Shown here: positions 9,820 through 20,787 of the stretch, one piece after another
How the letters are laid out: the number at the start of each line of letters is the position of its first letter
How positions within the stretch are numbered: position 1 is the stretch's first letter
Assembly (NCBI GenBank): GCA_902806575.1
Contig: CADCXD010000002.1
Location: forward strand, 3,348,001 to 3,412,000
Source of the DNA: Jackrogersella multiformis
Taxonomy: Eukaryota > Ascomycota > Sordariomycetes > Xylariales > Hypoxylaceae
Reading direction: 5' to 3'
Length of the DNA: 64,000 bases
Made by a program: the position numbers and the translations under genes
The notes under the pieces: generated by a model
What the model was told of the DNA's origin: nothing
What the model saw: the letters and a program-made list of their open reading frames with translations, nothing else
Databases searched by the model: none

Positions 9820-12087
9820 ATGGGTAGAAATATTGACCTAAAGAGGTCTCGAGTGCAAAGTGCGGACCTCAATGCGCCTTCAAAGGATACTAATACTACT
9901 GAGTCCACCGTCGAACCGCCAACTAAGAAAGCTCGAGTCGAAGCGAGCAGATCTCTCTTCGTACGATCGCTTCCTCCTACAGCCACCACGGAGACACTGA
10001 CCGACTTCTTCTCCCAACACTTCCCAGTGAAACATGCTACCGTCGTCCTTGACCCCCAGACCAAGCTTTCTCGTGGCTATGGCTTTGTTACTTTCACCGA
10101 CGCCGATGATGCTAAAGAGGCCAAAGAAAAGCTCGGCAAACAGAAGCTAGATGGTCGTCCACTGGTGCTGGAGGTTGCAGAGCCCCGCCATCGCCAATCA
10201 GTTTCAGAGTCTGCTGATGCGGCGGTCGCTACAAAGAAGGCCGAGAGGCAAGCAATCCTGGCCGAGACTCGCAAAGCACCTAAATTGATTGTACGCAATT
10301 TGCCCTGGAGCATCAAGACATCAGACCAGCTAGCAGCCTTGTTCCAAAGTTTCGGAAAGGTGAGATATGCCGACCTTCCCAATGCCAAAGGGAAACTTTC
10401 TGGGTTTGGTTTTGTCACAATGCGTGGCCGAAAGAACGCGGAGCAGGCAATGGACGCCGTCAACGGGAAGACCGTTGACGGTAGAACTCTTGCTGTCGAC
10501 TGGGCTGTTGACAAACAGACGTGGGAAGAGCAGAAACAGAATCAAGGAAAGGATGATACTACTGCGAACAAGCACGCTAAAACTGCAAATTTGCATGAAG
10601 TGTCAAAAGACGATGACGCCAAGTTGAGCGAAGAGCATGAAGATCATGAAGATCAGACCAAGAATGATGCTAAAGATGAAGACGAGAAGGAGGAGGAAGA
10701 TGAAGATTTGAGAAATTTCATGAAAAACCACATGGAAAATTTGGAGGAGGAAGATAGCAATGCTGACCCAGATGAAGTCGAATTGGAGGACGAGGCTGCA
10801 TCGGGAAGCAGACCGGCTTCAAAGAAGCCTCTCGTGACGGATAACACATCAACCCTTTTTATTCGCAACCTACCATTCACGACTACAGACGCTGAGCTCA
10901 AGTCTCACTTCGAGCAGTTCGGACGAATACGGTACGCTCGGATAGTGGTTGATCGAGCGACTGACCGACCGGCGGGTACGGGGTTCGTCTGTTTTGCCAG
11001 CGAAGATGATTCAAAGGCGTGCCTGAAAGGTGCACCGCGCGCTCAACAATCTGCGATAATGAATAAAAAGTCCATCTTACAGGACGAGTTGGCAGATGAG
11101 CAGGGCAAGTATACCATCGATGGTCGCGTACTCCAAGTGTCCCAGGCCGTGAACAAAGACGAAGCGAACCGGCTCACGGAAACGGGTGTTGCCACTCGGC
11201 AAGGCAAGGACAGAGATAAGCGTCGACTGTATCTACTATCTGAAGGGGCTCTCATGACAGATTCGCCTCTGTACGCTATGCTTGGCCCTTCGGAGGTCAA
11301 GATCCGCGAAGATAGCGCCGTCCAGCGGAAAAAACTCATCCAGAGCAACCCAAGCCTACACCTAAGTCTTACGCGATTAGCAATCCGCAATATTCCCCGC
11401 GACATGGATTCAAAGAAACTTAAGGCCTTAGCTCGCGAAGCTGTTGTTGGCTTCGCTCGAGATGTAAAAGAAGGCCGAAGACAGCCGCTTTCTAAGGAGG
11501 AAACCGCCCGAGGCGGCGAGGAAGATAAGGAGGGCGAGCGCCGGCGCAAGGAAAGGGGCAAGGGCGTGGTTCTGCAAGCGAAAATAGTATTCGAGAACAA
11601 GGAGGGATCAAAGGTTACCGAAGTGGACGGTGCTAGCAAAAGTCGAGGTTATGGTTTCGTCGAATATTCCTCTCACCGATGGGCACTCATGGGCTTACGG
11701 TGGATGAATGGTCATGCTCTGGATAACGCAACGGGGAAAAAACAGCGGCTAATTGTTGAGTTTGCCATCGAGAACGCGCAGGTTGTGGCGAGGCGAAAGG
11801 ACATGCAAGCAAAGCAACGAATGCGAAGCGGCCGGCGCCCCGACGACCAAGGTGCAATACCTTCAGCCACATATGCTCGGGGTGCAAAGGAATCTGGGAC
11901 TAAGCTGAAAGGCAAGGACTTCTCTGTATCGAAGGGTACATGGCAGAGCCAGAAGAAAGGCAAAGCAGCAGACGACAATACCAATGCCGCAGCGGACCAG
12001 GAGGGCTCGGCCCGGGATGCCTTACAACAGAAGATCATGGTGAGGAAAAGGGTAACGAAGAAAAAGAAGGCTCAAGCTCGTCAATGA
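9820..12087 (+). CDS. NOP4: Nop4-type nucleolar RNA-binding protein with four RRMs
   Basis: Single exon, 755 residues from ATG 9820. The frame is open further upstream to 9553, but that part translates intergenic ACCTAGGT repeats, and a normal start (MGRNIDLKRSR) lies at 9820. RRM1 spans ~45-125 (LFVRSL; RGYGFVTF) and RRM2 ~155-232 (LIVRNLPW; GFGFVTM). An acidic linker of Glu/Asp runs ~247-327. RRM3 spans ~344-440 (LFIRNLPF; GTGFVCF) and RRM4 ~520-650 (LAIRNIP; RGYGFVEY) with a charged insertion. The C-terminus is Lys/Arg-rich. Four RRMs in this spacing are the hallmark of yeast Nop4/Nop77 and human RBM28, which work in 27S pre-rRNA processing and 60S subunit assembly in the nucleolus. Confidence 0.94.
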   Translation: MGRNIDLKRSRVQSADLNAPSKDTNTTESTVEPPTKKARVEASRSLFVRSLPPTATTETLTDFFSQHFPVKHATVVLDPQTKLSRGYGFVTFTDADDAKEAKEKLGKQKLDGRPLVLEVAEPRHRQSVSESADAAVATKKAERQAILAETRKAPKLIVRNLPWSIKTSDQLAALFQSFGKVRYADLPNAKGKLSGFGFVTMRGRKNAEQAMDAVNGKTVDGRTLAVDWAVDKQTWEEQKQNQGKDDTTANKHAKTANLHEVSKDDDAKLSEEHEDHEDQTKNDAKDEDEKEEEDEDLRNFMKNHMENLEEEDSNADPDEVELEDEAASGSRPASKKPLVTDNTSTLFIRNLPFTTTDAELKSHFEQFGRIRYARIVVDRATDRPAGTGFVCFASEDDSKACLKGAPRAQQSAIMNKKSILQDELADEQGKYTIDGRVLQVSQAVNKDEANRLTETGVATRQGKDRDKRRLYLLSEGALMTDSPLYAMLGPSEVKIREDSAVQRKKLIQSNPSLHLSLTRLAIRNIPRDMDSKKLKALAREAVVGFARDVKEGRRQPLSKEETARGGEEDKEGERRRKERGKGVVLQAKIVFENKEGSKVTEVDGASKSRGYGFVEYSSHRWALMGLRWMNGHALDNATGKKQRLIVEFAIENAQVVARRKDMQAKQRMRSGRRPDDQGAIPSATYARGAKESGTKLKGKDFSVSKGTWQSQKKGKAADDNTNAAADQEGSARDALQQKIMVRKRVTKKKKAQARQ

Positions 12088-12358
12088 AGCTCCACAATCG
12101 AATTTATGATTACCATGAGGCTTCCAACTCGAGAATATAGTTACGTCTCAAGGTATTCTAACAATAGTTTTAATAATATTTTATTGCTGCTAAGTTGGGA
12201 TCATGCGCAATGGGGCGCATTGTACTTCTTGAAGGAGATGGGCTGTATCATAGTTGAACACATGTGTTCTTCAAAATAAGAGTGAATGTGGATGGCATCC
12301 AGGCATACCTCCTACATACATACATACATGTATAGTATAGACAGGTGCTTAAGTTGTG

Positions 12359-13573
12359 TTATCTCGTCCAAAACCAGCCAGTGTACTTTCCACTCGCCCT
12401 AATAGTTGCCTCGCCGCTCGTGGTAAGTGATGTCGTAGTTTCGGCTTCTGAATCCAATTTCGCTTTATCACCGAATGACGAAGTTCTCTTTGGGAATGTG
12501 CGCGACCAATTTCTCGTAGTTTCTTCGCCCCGTCCTATCAAGTTGCCATCCGCATCAAATTGCCGGGTGGTAGTTGTGGTTTCAGTCCCGCCGTCATAAG
12601 TGCGTTGTTGGACTGTTTTTAGGATCTTGCCACCACCAGGGGTCTCTATTGTTTGAGAAACTGACGCATCCTCGGAATCTAGGGAACTAGGATTCGGAGT
12701 TGATATGGACTTGGTATCGCTCGGTTCTTGTTGATTAGTGTCTGTTCCAATCCGGCTACCCATAGCAAACTTAGATTGGGTGGCTGCATATAAAGCATCT
12801 TCTGTGTCTGCTTCCTGATTCTGGGATGTTTCGGATCCATGTTCGGATGATTCATCTTCATATCTAATCCAGTCGTGGTGATGCCTCGGCAGATGACGCT
12901 CCCACGATGGGAAAGCCATCTTCGACCATGCTAATGTCTGCGGCTGACGAAATGTTTTTCCCTCCGTCTGAAACATCCTAAAGGGTGAAACTAGACCGTA
13001 GGAGAGCTCACGGCTGGCGGATGGAGAAAGTGGGAAGTAGGCACCCCAAAGACCTCGCCGTCCAATGCCAGTCACCCAGTCTTCGAGAGGCATGCCCGAG
13101 GGGAAGTTTTGCACATGCTCGAAGTGTTTAGTGAACACAAGCCTCCGCAGATCAGAGAGCGGCCGGCCGGCGTTCACTGCTAAGAGATCTTCGAATGCAT
13201 CTCGAAAAGTAAAGCAATCTGGGTAATCGTGAGGAGCGTCACTCGGGCGAGGTTGCGCCAAGGACTGGAGATTCACGGGGGAATAGGGTGATGAAACGGC
13301 CCAATCAAGAACATCGTCTGCATCGGCACTCTTTTTATCGTTATTCGGCATGTCTGAATTTGATGGAGAGCTTGGTGGAGAGCTTGATGACGAGTTTTCC
13401 GACTTAGTTGGAGTTGAGGCACGATCTGAACTGTTAGTTGATGTGTGGTTTTTATTCTCTGTCTCCATGGTTGCTGGTGGACCGAAAACAGCGTAAAAAC
13501 CCCTCTGGATATTGCTATCGACGTGGTTCTTGAAACGAATAAAAGGATTATCGGACGAGTCGTCAGTAGCCAT
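12359..13573 (-). CDS. Conserved-looking fungal protein of unknown function
   Basis: Single exon, 404 residues, ATG at 13573 and TAA at 12359. I do not recognise the family. The N-terminus (NPFIRFKNHVDSNIQRGF) looks like an amphipathic helix. It is followed by a Ser/Asn-rich low-complexity stretch (~40-80), then an apparently folded middle (~85-240) rich in aromatic residues (GIGRRGLWGAYFPLSPSAS; MAFPSWERHLPRHHHDWI). The C-terminal third has Thr-rich beta-like repeats (QQRTYDGGTETTTTTRQF, then DADGNLIGRG) and ends KYTGWFWTR. No signal peptide or membrane span is visible. Coding character is supported by length and by its being the only long frame here. It is convergent with NOP4, 271 bp away. 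Confidence 0.85.
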   Translation of the reverse strand: MATDDSSDNPFIRFKNHVDSNIQRGFYAVFGPPATMETENKNHTSTNSSDRASTPTKSENSSSSSPPSSPSNSDMPNNDKKSADADDVLDWAVSSPYSPVNLQSLAQPRPSDAPHDYPDCFTFRDAFEDLLAVNAGRPLSDLRRLVFTKHFEHVQNFPSGMPLEDWVTGIGRRGLWGAYFPLSPSASRELSYGLVSPFRMFQTEGKTFRQPQTLAWSKMAFPSWERHLPRHHHDWIRYEDESSEHGSETSQNQEADTEDALYAATQSKFAMGSRIGTDTNQQEPSDTKSISTPNPSSLDSEDASVSQTIETPGGGKILKTVQQRTYDGGTETTTTTRQFDADGNLIGRGEETTRNWSRTFPKRTSSFGDKAKLDSEAETTTSLTTSGEATIRASGKYTGWFWTR

Positions 13574-14312
13574 GATGCCACTTGGCTCTCGAGTACTTGG
13601 TTACGGATGTGAACAGACCTATAGGGTCGAGTCGTTCGCACAAAGTGAATGAGATTTGATATACCTAATACCTGCACCTGCTTTTGACACGAGTTCTCGT
13701 TCGAGTTTGATTAAGTTTGGTGTACTAACTGTAGATGTACTAATTGTAATTGAAGAGAAGCTGTGCGGTAATAGTGATGGTGATAGAAGAGAGCCCTGGA
13801 GGTATCCATGGATATGTCCATGGATATGTCCATGGATATGTCCCGAGTCTTCGAAAGCTCTAGAAGTGGAACGAACTACCTATATGGTACCTACCTAAAT
13901 ACCTACATACGTACCTAGGTACACTAGTGTACATAGTTACGACATCGAACATCTGATCGCTTACGGATTGTATCTATATAGGTACCTACCTAAGGTATGG
14001 GGTGGTGAATGAGTATCCACTAACGTATCCTTGTCTAGCCTGTCATACCACAACCTTGGCTGCTTGGGAAGTTGCATGTGGGTTAGGTACTGCACCTAGA
14101 TAGCCAGGGGATTTTTCGATATCTCGGCCTATGACCGAGCTTCTACAAACTGTATACTATAATACTATTATTCTCCATCTAATTTTGACGCGACTCTCGC
14201 TTTTATCGTAGATCATGGATTATGTTGATGAAAGCGTCTTCTAGCTTACACTTCTACCTCTGCTTATAATAATTTTCGTCTGGTAAACTAACTTCGTGTA
14301 CTACAATTGGAC
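13574..14312. promoter_or_regulatory. Divergent promoter region upstream of LAS21
   Basis: 739 bp between the minus-strand unknown gene and LAS21. It contains a 12-bp unit (CCATGGATATGT) repeated three times in tandem at 13806-13841 and ACCTAGGT-type clusters near 13880-13925 and 13980-13995. No gene is supported. Confidence 0.6.
13806..13841. repeat. Three-copy tandem repeat of a 12-bp unit
   Basis: CCATGGATATGT occurs three times without spacers at 13806-13817, 13818-13829 and 13830-13841. Each unit holds the palindrome CCATGG. Confidence 0.9.
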
Positions 14313-17248
14313 ATGCACCGTCACCATGTCCTCCCTCTTTCGACTATGCTTCTTGTCGCAGCCAACCTACTCATACCCGTCGCAATTGTCCTCTTTGCCA
14401 TTGGTTTCTTTCCCTATAAACCTTTCCTACCTGGTCTAGCCGACTATCAATCCCTCGAATATGGCCCGCCACCTCAAGCGCCGTTCGATCGTCTGATCTT
14501 CATGGTCATAGACGCTTTGCGCAGGTTCGTCGTCGCCTAAGCGCAACCACCACCCGATGACATGTGCCCGTCCGACTGACAAGATTAGCGACTTCGTATT
14601 TACAAATAACTCGGGTTTCGAATATACGCAAGGGTAAGATAAAACGGGAACTAGAAAACGTTGGCTTGTGACCTGTGTCGCTGACATTCGCGAACATCTA
14701 GGCTGATATCCGATGGAGTCGCCATCCCTTTCACTGCCCGCGCCACTTCACCAACCATCACGATGCCGCGGATAAAGGCTATCACTACCGGTTCCACGCC
14801 TTCTTTCCTCGATGCCATCTTAAGTTTCGACCAAGCCGACACATCTTCCACCCTCGCTGCGCAAGACACCTGGCTTGCTCAGATGAAGGCAAAGAAATCT
14901 GGAAAGCTGATCATGTACGGCGATGACACATGGCTGAAGCTATTTCCAGGCGTGTTCGACCGAATGGATGGTACCTCGAGCTTCTTCGTTTCCGACTTCA
15001 CTGAAGTTGACAATAACGTGACGAGGCATATCCCCGACGAGCTACGCAACCATGATTGGAATACCATGGTCCTCCATTACCTCGGTCTCGATCATATCGG
15101 CCACAAGACTGGTCCTCGAGGCCCGAACATGATTCCGAAGCAGCGTGAGATGGATGGCATTGTTCGCATGATTTACGAGGCCATCGAAACCCAGCCGCAT
15201 CTCCAGTCTACCTTGCTAGTTTTCTGCGGTGATCATGGTATGAATGACGCCGGAAACCATGGCGCCTCCTCGCCTGGGGAGACTTCTTCAGCTCTGGTAT
15301 TTGTGTCGCCTAAGTTAAAGTCTATCTCCAAGCCCGTTAAAGTGCCAGCAGAGTTGGCCGAAGATTTTCAATACTATAGCGTCGTCGAGCAATCCGATCT
15401 TGCTCCGACTCTTGCCGGTTTACTCGGGTTCCCGGTGCCTAAGAATAGCTTAGGTTCTTTCATTTTGGACTTTTTACCCTTCTGGCCAGAGAGTGAGTAA
15501 TATTTCCTGATTAGTGTGAGTCTTGCTAATTGTCGTAAGAGCACGACAAGATCCAGATTCTTGTGCGTAATGCAAAACAGATCCTCGACATTGTCACCGC
15601 AACCTATAGTGGTTCATTGTCTACGGGTGGGCAACACAACTCAGATTGTGCTCGCCCTGTTTCGGTGGGTGAAGAGTTGGTCTGTGACTGGCGAAATATT
15701 AGCGGATCTGCCGAGAAGACACCAGTAGCAGACGCAGACAATGATTGGATTATGGACATCTCAAAGGTACGGGATAAAGTCTCTTATATTTGAAGTTGAC
15801 CTAACGACCTTCTAACTGAAGAATAGTGGCTATCTACGGCGCAGACATTAATGAGCAGCATGGCTAGCAATTACGATATGTCCATGTTGGCTTATGGCGG
15901 ATTGGCTGCGGCTGTGGCCTCCATCGCGGCCGTGTACGCCGTGGTAACCTCAGCTGCTACAACGGCTTCTAGCCTAGCACCGTTCGTTCTGATCACTTTG
16001 TTATATGGCGTAATGATGTTTGCTAGCAGCTATGTAGAGGAAGAACAGCATTTTTGGTATTGGACTACGTCTGCATGGCTGCTGTATCTTGCCATTAGAT
16101 CGTAAGGGTTACCACCTGGCCGTTCAACGGTATAGAACTAACTTGGCTGCAGGACTCCGAAGATGACGCCCAAGTCCTTTACCATGGGCTTGATTGCGCT
16201 TGGCGCCATGAGGCTCGCTCGAGGATGGAACCAGACTGGGCAGAAATTTGCCGGTGAGCCTGACATTGTGACTAGCTTTGTTGCGGCGAATCCACTATTG
16301 CTTTGGAATCTTGTTACAGCAACATATGCGATAGTTTCGCTGGAGTTATTTAACGGCCTCGAAAATGTCCCGACTGCTGTTTCCGGCTCAATAGTTGCGG
16401 GGCTTGTGACGTCTGCGATGTCTTTTAAACTCGCTTTTACCAATGAAGATGCACCCGAGTTGGTTGTCGGGCTTGCGGGGACGCTCGTGAACATATTCCA
16501 TGGACCGTCTCTCGTCAACCGGGCAAGGGCGGTCTTCCTCGGCCTTGGGCTTACTGCGATATACCCCTTGTACGTTATTTTAATGCCGGGAAATAAGGCT
16601 TCTAAAGTGGGAGGTGAGTTTTATCGTACGGCTTCATAAAAACAGGAAGCGCCTGCTGACCTCCGCGTAGCTATGCGTACTTTACATCATTTGTATACAG
16701 TATTCGCACTGACACAGTCCCGAGTGACTAACGTGCCGCTGTTCTTGCTGTTTCAAGCTATTTACCTGTACTTGAGCAGCCTCCGTTTGGGAGTAGTCGA
16801 AATTACGATGTCGTCGCTGCTCCTACAGTTTTCTTCCTTCTTTGCAATGGGAGGGTCTAACGCGATCTCTGGCGTAGATCTGTCGAGCGCATACAACGGT
16901 GTTAGCGGGTTTAATATCGTTGCCGTGGGAGCCCTAACGTTCCTTAGCAACTGGGCAGCTCCGGTGTGGTGGACGTCTGCTTTGAATTTACTACTACTTC
17001 AGAGTAGGCAACCGACAAAACCCGGTTACAATTGGGTCGAGTATCGACAGCGTACGGCCATTTTGACCGTGTTTACGACGGTTACGCTTGGATTTGTTAT
17101 GATAGCTTGCGCGGCGTTGAGAACACACCTATTCATCTGGACAGTATTCTCACCAAAATATCTATATAGCATGGCTTGGAGTTTAGGTCAGCATCTTGTT
17201 ATCAACGTGGCGTTTGGCGGGTTACTATATTGGCTTGGCTGCATATGA
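14313..17248 (+). CDS. LAS21: GPI ethanolamine phosphate transferase 2 (Las21/Gpi7)
   Basis: Seven exons: 14313-14524, 14589-14633, 14702-15492, 15540-15766, 15827-16101, 16153-16613 and 16671-17248. Together they give 862 residues. An N-terminal signal-anchor (residues ~7-30) precedes a lumenal alkaline-phosphatase-superfamily domain. Its metal/nucleophile motifs are MVIDALRSDF (~63-72), TTGSTPSF (Thr nucleophile region, ~112), GLDHIGHKTGP (~212) and CGDHGMND..GNHG (~261). About ten hydrophobic segments fill the C-terminal half. Family knowledge: this ER enzyme transfers ethanolamine phosphate to the second mannose of the GPI precursor. The next gene downstream on the same strand, SMP3, acts in the same pathway. 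Small exon 2 (45 nt) is fixed by homologous residues on both sides. Confidence 0.94.
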
Positions 17249-18410
17249 CATGACGGACGTATGTTGTTGTAGGAAAGATATATAGGGTAGATAGAGCTTA
17301 AGCCGGTAGACGAGGACTGGGTATCGGGGTTTAAAAACTCCTTTTCAAAAGGATACCTAGGTACATACCTGAACATCACGTAAGTAGCTATTATTAGTAC
17401 GTCTTTACTACATAATTGTGATTACCTTAATATAATAAATGACATGACATGACATGCATAATATAACGCATTATTTATAAGATAAGTTATGTAATAACTT
17501 ATTTACCTCTATTTATGCTTAAATAGTGTGTACATGAATATTTCTATCTTTCGTTTAATAGGGTACTAAAGTAGGTACTAGGTACCAATACCTACATACC
17601 TACCAGGTACCTATAAGAATACAAGGTTGCCGTCAACCTTAATTCAACGTGGATGTCCTACACATCCTAGGATATTGGCCCAGTTAATAATATTTTTTCT
17701 TCAATTCTTTTATGTTTGAGCCCAGGTACTTACTCGGTAGTCTGCTAGTACATATGATTATCCCTGCACGCAATGCGTTACCTACTTACTAGGTAGGTAC
17801 CTGTATGAAATTAGTAGCCAGTATCCACAAGGATAGCCGTATCAAAGTTTAACGATCGAACGAGGATGCACGTGGATGATATCCAAATAGAAATGGATTT
17901 CTATTTCGTGACCCGTGTCATCTTACCAGCTTTACTTACATCCCTGCCTATGTACTTCTTACCTACCTAGGTACCTAGTGTAGTTTATTAGAAGTACTAC
18001 CTACCTACCTAGGTAGGTAGCTTGTAATTTAGCATCATTCGCTCCTACATTCAGCTTTTATTTCTAGCACATTCATTAGCCCATTAATTCTTCTTTCAAT
18101 TTAAAGCATTGATTGTGCATTTTGATATTAATATACCCTCTTTTATCATATCAATGTTAAATCGACTTCAAGAGAGAGAGTTTATTTCAAGCGTCTAAAT
18201 CACTTGTCACGTCTATAAATCCTCGATACTTTCCATTTCGCGAACACGATTGCTGCTGCGATTACTACCAGGACTGTTCCTACGATCGCGACCGCGTAAC
18301 ACGACCGCGATCGCGACTGAAACAGTTGTCTTACCTCTTCTGCATTCGTCTACCAAGTCAAGTCCATTGCCAACATAAAACTACCTAGATGTATCCCTCG
18401 GGATAAAATT
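17249..18410. other. Intergenic region between LAS21 and SMP3
   Basis: No supported gene. ACCTAGGT clusters occur at 17355-17370, 17575-17615, 17790-17805, 17960-17975 and 17998-18020. A small perfect hairpin (ATAAGTTAT / ATAACTTAT) lies at 17482-17502. A GC-rich imperfect dyad of CGATCGCGACCGCG type (about 18272-18325) lies within ~140 bp of the SMP3 start. Confidence 0.65.
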
Positions 18411-20193
18411 ATGTGGCGGCGTACCTATCTGGTTCTGGTTCTGGTACGGTTATGGTTCGCCCTTTCGTCGAGCTATCTTCATCCGGATGAGAATTTTCAA
18501 GGTCCCGAAGTCATCGCTGGTGAGCAAACTTGAAGTTTAACCGCATCTCGTGGTGGTATCATATAGACTAACCGGCTTTTGCGCATTCTTCCAGGCCAGA
18601 TCTTCAGCTACCCGGTCCGACTAACATGGGAATTTACAAGCGACCACCCTCTGCGCAGCGTCTTTCCACTATGGCCGGTTTACGGCTTACCTATGCTCTT
18701 ACTGCGATGGTTGTGGATTGGTAACGGCAACAATGGCGAGATACCCCCGATCGCGGTGTTCTGGACCTTGCGGGTTCTGATGTTCGTCATTAGTTTCGTC
18801 CTAGAGGACTGGGCCATCCATGAGCTCGTTCAGTCGTGGCGGCATCGTCAAGTAGCCGTGTTGCTAGTAGCATCTTCGTATGTGACTTGGACTTATCAAA
18901 CCCATACATTCTCCAATTCCATCGAGACCCTTGTTGTTGCATGGTGCCTGGTACTCATTGAGCGCATTCTCGAGAATTCGGTAGGTCGCACATCTAATAC
19001 TTCCTATATCTGGACTCGCATATTAACCCCTGAGCTGCTGCAGGCATCGTCTTCGCTGGCATCGTCGACGGTGCTCGGAATTGTCGCCGTCTTTGGCGTT
19101 TTTAATAGAATAACCTTCCCTGCGTTCTTGCTTATTCCTGGACTTCAATTGATACCCCATTTCATAAATAGGTATGTCTCTATTTCTAGAGGTCTATCCT
19201 CTCCCTCTTTCCCTGAAAGGCCTTAGGTCGCTAACTTTTACCTTCCTAAGACCTCTATCCTTTCTTGTCATGGCAGCCTCAGGACTTTTCACGGTTTTAC
19301 TTGCCATCTCCCTCGATACATCCTTTTACACCCCACACTCCATTTCCTGGTCGGATCTTTACCGACATCCCGTCATCACGCCATTGAACAATCTGCAATA
19401 CAACCTCTCCCCTTCAAATTTGGCGGAGCACGGGCTGCATCCCTGGTACCAGCATACCTTGTTCAACCTCCCACTGCTTATAGGACCGGCTGCGGCTCTT
19501 CTATTCATAAAGCCTCATCTCTCTCTTAGACTTTCCTCGGCGATATCCGGGGTGCTTGTCTTATCTATCTTCCAACATCAAGAAGCCCGATTCCTGCTCC
19601 CGACTGTACCTCTTCTACTTTCATCCATACGGCTTCCGAAGAATCCGGCATATTTCAAAATCTGGGTTGGCGCTTGGGTGGGCTTCAATGTGGTTCTCGG
19701 CCTCCTTATGGGAGTTTATCACCAGGGTGGCATCGTGCCGGCTCAAGTTTTTTTGAGTAATCAACCGGACGCGACGCAGGCTATATGGTGGAAAACATAT
19801 ATGCCACCAATATGGCTTCTTAATGGCAAGAATGCAGTTCTGCGGACTAGGGACGTGGCTGGAATGGAAGGTAGTAAACTATTAGAGGAGTTGGGACGGA
19901 TAGCGACCTGTGATACACCGGCCGATCGGAGGAGCCTTGAATACCTCAAGGAGCGGAACGGCACGTATCTAATCGCGCCGATCTCGTCGGTGTGGTTGGA
20001 TTCGTATTTAGACAACAAGGGTTTAGACGGGCTTAGGTTTCGGGAAGTCTGGAGGCATAGTAGACACCTGAATCTGGATGATTTGGACTGGGCTGAAGAT
20101 GGGTTCTGGCCTACTTTGAAGAGGGTGGTGGGTAGGCGAGGACTGGCGATTTGGAGGGTGACCAAGAGCTGCGGTCGTCCTCCGAGACACTAA
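18411..20193 (+). CDS. SMP3: GPI mannosyltransferase 4 (Smp3/PIG-Z, GT22)
   Basis: Three exons: 18411-18519, 18595-19171 and 19251-20193, giving 542 residues. The start is set by the classic Smp3 N-terminus: a hydrophobic segment followed by SYLHPDENFQGPE (residues ~21-33), the lumenal acidic loop essential in GT22 enzymes. Further multi-span hydrophobic segments follow. The GT22 motif HQEARFLLP is at ~337-345. Intron 2 has a CTAAC branch site and resumes at RPLSFLVMAASG. Family knowledge: the enzyme adds the fourth mannose to GPI precursors from dolichol-phosphate mannose in the ER, and this mannose is required in fungi before protein attachment. The neighbouring LAS21 gene belongs to the same pathway. 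Confidence 0.94.
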
Positions 20194-20787
20194 GAATCAA
20201 ATTACGAATATGTTAATTTCCATGCATAATGACTGACTTATTGATGTGAGCCCCTAAATATATCTGAAGACTTTGATATTCAACGTACTGGGTTCACCTT
20301 ATCGGTATACCTAGGTAATTTACATACATACCTACCTACATAGGTACCTACTGCCTAGGTATGTATCTATCACATGTGAGTAGCTCCTCTACTTACATCA
20401 TATATTAGTACCTATGTACCTGGTAAGGCAGGTGAGGTAGTGTAGAAAGTATGAGGGAAAATGGATACCCCGATGCGAGAGTTAGATTTGAACGAGAGCC
20501 AATCAGAATTCGGATATTTTAAGTGCCTATGTAGTACATACGTAGTACATCCATACTAGTACCCTAACTACCTAGAACGTACCTACCTAGGTACCTAGGG
20601 TATATCTGATATCGATTTTTTTGGTCGCTTTGATGCTTTGATTGGAAGCTACAAATGCATCTCATCTATCCAACCAAGACACACCCACCTCAATGTTAGA
20701 TGTGATCATTGGATTTTACTAAAAGCTACCCAATCTGAATCTGAAACCGGAGAGATATTCTATTACATATCTCGATCGCAGTTCGCA
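20194..20787. other. Intergenic region between SMP3 and PET100
   Basis: No supported gene. ACCTAGGT clusters occur at 20308-20318, 20330-20365 and 20578-20600. It contains the SMP3 3' UTR and PET100 promoter. Confidence 0.6.

Noticed and set aside
14763..15500. Separate 245-residue gene inside LAS21
   Set aside because: It is LAS21 exon 3. Its first ATG is internal, and upstream and downstream exons join in frame.
18579..18594. Start of SMP3 at 18579
   Set aside because: These bases lie in the first intron. The diagnostic HPDENFQ block is encoded by the exon at 18411-18519.
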